Assembly: GCA_029959085.1 (NCBI GenBank)
Contig: JARWIR010000011.1
Coordinates: 10,293,840 to 10,357,839, forward strand
Direction of reading: 5' to 3'
Length of the DNA stretch: 64,000 nucleotides
Source: Nemophila menziesii
Taxonomy: Eukaryota > Streptophyta > Magnoliopsida > Boraginales > Hydrophyllaceae
Positions 61,057 through 64,000 of this stretch are shown piece by piece. The number at the start of each line of letters is the position of its first letter. Positions within the stretch are counted from its first letter, which is position 1. The translations under genes and the position numbers were made by a program. The notes under the pieces are model-generated. The model had not been told where the DNA came from and made no database searches. It saw only the letters and a program-made list of their open reading frames with translations.

Positions 61057-61611
61057 TTTCTACCTTATTGTTAAAGTTCATTCTTCCATTTTTCGACAAA
61101 CTCTGTCCTCTCCATTGCCTGCTATAAGCTGGGTATATTGAAACTTGTTTTTAGTAAATAAATATATACAACAATTCTATATTTTCATAGAAGAAGAGCT
61201 TACTTTGGGTGCCGGAAGAACACGACCTTCTGCTGCAGTGAATTTTGAGCTGTTCGAGATTCCAGCAGACTTGGAAAGAAAATCATTGTTATAGTTGTTA
61301 TTGTTCAACGCCTCAGTCAATTTTCTTTGAAACATCTACACAAGTGAAGCTCTCTGGATACTACTGGATAAATTCTTGGTATAGTGTTGGAGTGAAACCA
61401 GTGAACACAGCTACGAAGAAATTATTACTACTCGTTCCTATATTTTAAATATACCAGATTTAGCAACCTAGTTACAAAATTACGTCAATTGGAATATATA
61501 CATGATGCTTTCCTTTGCCCACATCTATGCATGGAAAATCGCCGGAAAATCGCAATGGTATCTTCATATACTGAACAAAGAAATCATATACTGAAATATT
61601 ACTGGAAGAAT

Positions 61612-61867
61612 ATTCTCTCTTAAATGAGAACTTATATATATTAGACAACATTACAAGTTCAAAGTCTCGCCTTATAAAAATTATTCAAATTTTTCAGTTT
61701 ATAGGTATTGAGCATGTAAAAGTCATATATAATGTATAAGATAACTCCTTAAAAAGAGCTTAAACTTTTAGAAGAATCGGTTGTCTAACATGGTATTAGA
61801 AAAAGATCACAGATTTGAAGCTTAACCTTTTAGAAGAATTGATTGTCTAACAATAGATAATAGTAAT
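61612..61867 (+). repeat. Unclassified insert or intron in the AGO pseudogene (block B)
   Basis: Block B equivalent of 23335-23590, with the same internal direct repeat of about 30 bp. Confidence 0.35.
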
Positions 61868-63787
61868 ACATTTCCTCTATGCAAGCTCCCTGACTCAAAC
61901 CAAGGTATTTTAAATTCCCTATTTGTAGGAGACAGTCGTGATACATGGATTATTCGGCACTCCTTTGGCCTGTAAAAGGAGGATCATTAGTAATTAGTTC
62001 ATAATTTAACATACAGTTAAGTATTTTTTACCTTTGTCCAATCAATTTGGTAAGGATCTAGAACCTTTTGATTTGTAATTATAAAATCAATAAATGGTCC
62101 TGGTTTTAAAATCATTGTTGTTGATACATCTGTATAAATTAAGGAAAATAGAACCATTAAGTCGTTAGAGCATTGAAAATTGGATAAATATATTGGAAAT
62201 AGAATCTTACCAATATTTAGTTAACGGCCTCCTTGATATGCACGGACACTAGAATGAAATCCACGGCATCCAGTCACCACAGACCCTAAATGAGATTGGA
62301 GTACGAGAAGACATCCCCTGTATAGAAAATATGGACATAAATTCTACACACGATTTTAAAATCTAGAGCCGATTCTCTTATTGTTAATTTTTTGTGATAA
62401 ATTAGCAGTTTTCATTGAAATTCATCTGTCTTAAAGAAAATATAAGACATGAAATTGCAGACAAGTACTCCTACTGTCTAAAACATCAAAATGCACCTGA
62501 ATACAAGAAATTCTTACTGTTTGGCAGCATTTTGTCTAAGAATTATGTCCAAATCTCTCACGGGCTCGTAAAGACGATCAGAATCTTAGGCACAATGTGC
62601 ATTTGTAATATCTTGCATGATATTTGAGCAGCATAGCAAAATTCCACTCTATATGTCTTTGACCTTGATGGTTGTCTACAACTTATCATATCACCATGTC
62701 ATGGGCTTCCACCATCCCACTTTCCATTGTACTGAAAATAATATGAACTTGTTAGAAATTCGAATAAAATATTTTCTTTGAAAGTTTAGAAACAGCAATG
62801 CCTGTTCGGAGCATGCTTTTTAATCATAACTATAAACTCAAGCTTGTTATTTGACAGAGGACTAAGAGAATAAGAGTTATTCTCACCAGCATAAGCGATG
62901 AATTTCTCATTGATTTCATGCCCGTAAGTTTCTTTGAATTTGTCCATCACTTTCCTACAAACACCTTTTACCTCCACCTGATGTCCATCTTCATAACACG
63001 TGAAAATATGAGCAATATATTTTAAAGGTGAATTAGTTTCTCAAACGGCCAAATTTAAATGTACTTACATTGGACTTGAAAAAGCTTCAATCAATTCTTG
63101 CTTCCGAGACATTGAAATTATTAGTAAGCAGCTGAATCTTATATCCCTTTTTGCCAAGATTGCGCCTTTCCATTTGTAGGGGCTTATTAATATCAATTTT
63201 CTTTGGACCAAGATCCGATAAAACAATTGTTGGAGGCTTTGCTAGTGTCTTTGATTCCTTTTCTCCTTTAAATCCCATTATTTATCAACCTGATGAGAAC
63301 CCTAGAATTTACAACTATAAAAGAAAATTTGATATAAGAACATTATCATAGAGTTTTTTATTCAAGTATTCAATATGTTAAAAACTATTGAATTCCTAAG
63401 TGGATGTTGAAATTATTTTTTATTAATGGTTTAAAACTGTATATGTTATTGTTTCGGATATGTAAGAAATAAGGGTTGTTAACCCATTGTTTTAATTTTT
63501 TAAATGTATTGTTATTCCTATGATTTTGTATTGTCACATTAAATAATAAGCTGGATTATGTGGGATGCAAGTAGGTTCCTAAAAGCTCTACAAAAATATG
63601 ATACAAAGGAAAAGAATAATAGGCATGTGCAATAATAATACCACATATAAAGCATGACCTAGGATCTAAATTATCTACCATATAGGCTATTATTTCTGTG
63701 ATTTCATTAGTCCATATACGGTCTTTGTTAAATCATCAAACTGTAATGTTATCCGTACATCATCGGAATCCTAGTACAAACATTTTT

Positions 63788-64000
63788 TGTTAGAGAGAGA
63801 AGGAACGAAAGAGGAAGTATGTAGCAAGGAAATGTAGGCAAGTTGTCAAAACAACCACCAAGCCTCATTTTCATCCCTCCATTTTAGTTTATTTTAACAC
63901 ATAGTGTAAATTTAATATCTTAAAATATAATTTACTACCTGATAAAAAATGAAAATATAATTGGATAAGTATATATATGTAAGTTTACTTTGTAAGGCTG
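63788..64000 (-). repeat. End of the Copia-3 LTR (block B), cut by window edge
   Basis: Matches 25511-25723. It shows that the duplication includes at least the distal end of this LTR. Confidence 0.5.

Larger units (their letters stand above)
60275..63278 (-). pseudogene. AGO4: AGO4-clade ARGONAUTE pseudogene (block B)
   Basis: Same exon remnants as block A at an offset of about 38,277: N-terminal exon 63278-63069, and PIWI fragment ending near 60275. It shares all the major lesions of block A. Private changes run both ways. Block B keeps PLISRYRA where A has PLIYRYRA, and MKIIDILF where A has MNMVDILF. Block B lost the Asp of AYDGEN (AYAGEN) and gained a stop in the GGGSLNI exon. So the gene was already dead when duplicated and both copies drift. 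Confidence 0.9.
42159..64000 (+). repeat. Block B of the large direct duplication
   Basis: Collinear with 3877-25723. The offset starts at 38,282, dips to 38,242 after the minisatellite, and returns to 38,277 by the AGO pseudogene. The feature order is the same. Homology continues to the last base of the window. Confidence 0.95.

Overview
The window looks like transposon-rich intergenic DNA from a flowering plant, probably a eudicot. It is strongly AT-rich. It contains plant Ty1/copia retrotransposons, a plant-type CACTA (En/Spm) transposon with the paired TNP2 and Transposase_24 genes, GT-AG introns, a hAT-type MITE and a decayed ARGONAUTE4-clade gene. I found no intact cellular gene, no rRNA and no convincing functional tRNA. 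The species cannot be named from the sequence.

Layout. 1-3876: the 3' half of a defective copia element (Copia-1), ending in its LTR. 3877-25723 (block A): a decayed copia 3' end and LTR (Copia-2), then a long-inverted-repeat element (E) holding a small MITE-like insert, which holds a 9.5 kb CACTA element, then an AGO4-like pseudogene on the minus strand, then the end of a third copia LTR (Copia-3, minus strand). 25724-42158: the rest of Copia-3, undiagnosed decayed sequence, a second large inverted repeat (30.55-37.53 kb), a hAT MITE, an older diverged copy of E lacking the MITE and CACTA (E2), and the 5' part of the Copia-2 reverse transcriptase. 42159-64000 (block B): a second copy of block A, about 99.5% identical where I compared it by eye, in the same orientation and 38.28 kb downstream, running off the window.

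History read from the nesting. E, the MITE-like insert, CACTA, the AGO pseudogene and Copia-2 all predate the duplication, because both blocks share them and share several lesions. Copia-1 sits only in block A; block B shows the empty site. The two CACTA copies then diverged. A keeps a long open TNP2-like gene with an altered C-terminal tail. B keeps the tail but has two single-base frameshifts and a premature stop in the second gene. Because the blocks are so alike, a false duplication from unmerged haplotypes has to be excluded before biology is inferred.

The signals most worth attention are: the AGO4-clade pseudogene abutting a long inverted repeat (genes of this clade silence transposons); an array of nearly 50 copies of a 20-bp repeat between the two CACTA genes, each unit carrying a W-box core; a third, internal cluster of CACTA subterminal motifs at the promoter of the second CACTA gene; and tRNA-like Pol III box pairs inside two different copia LTRs.
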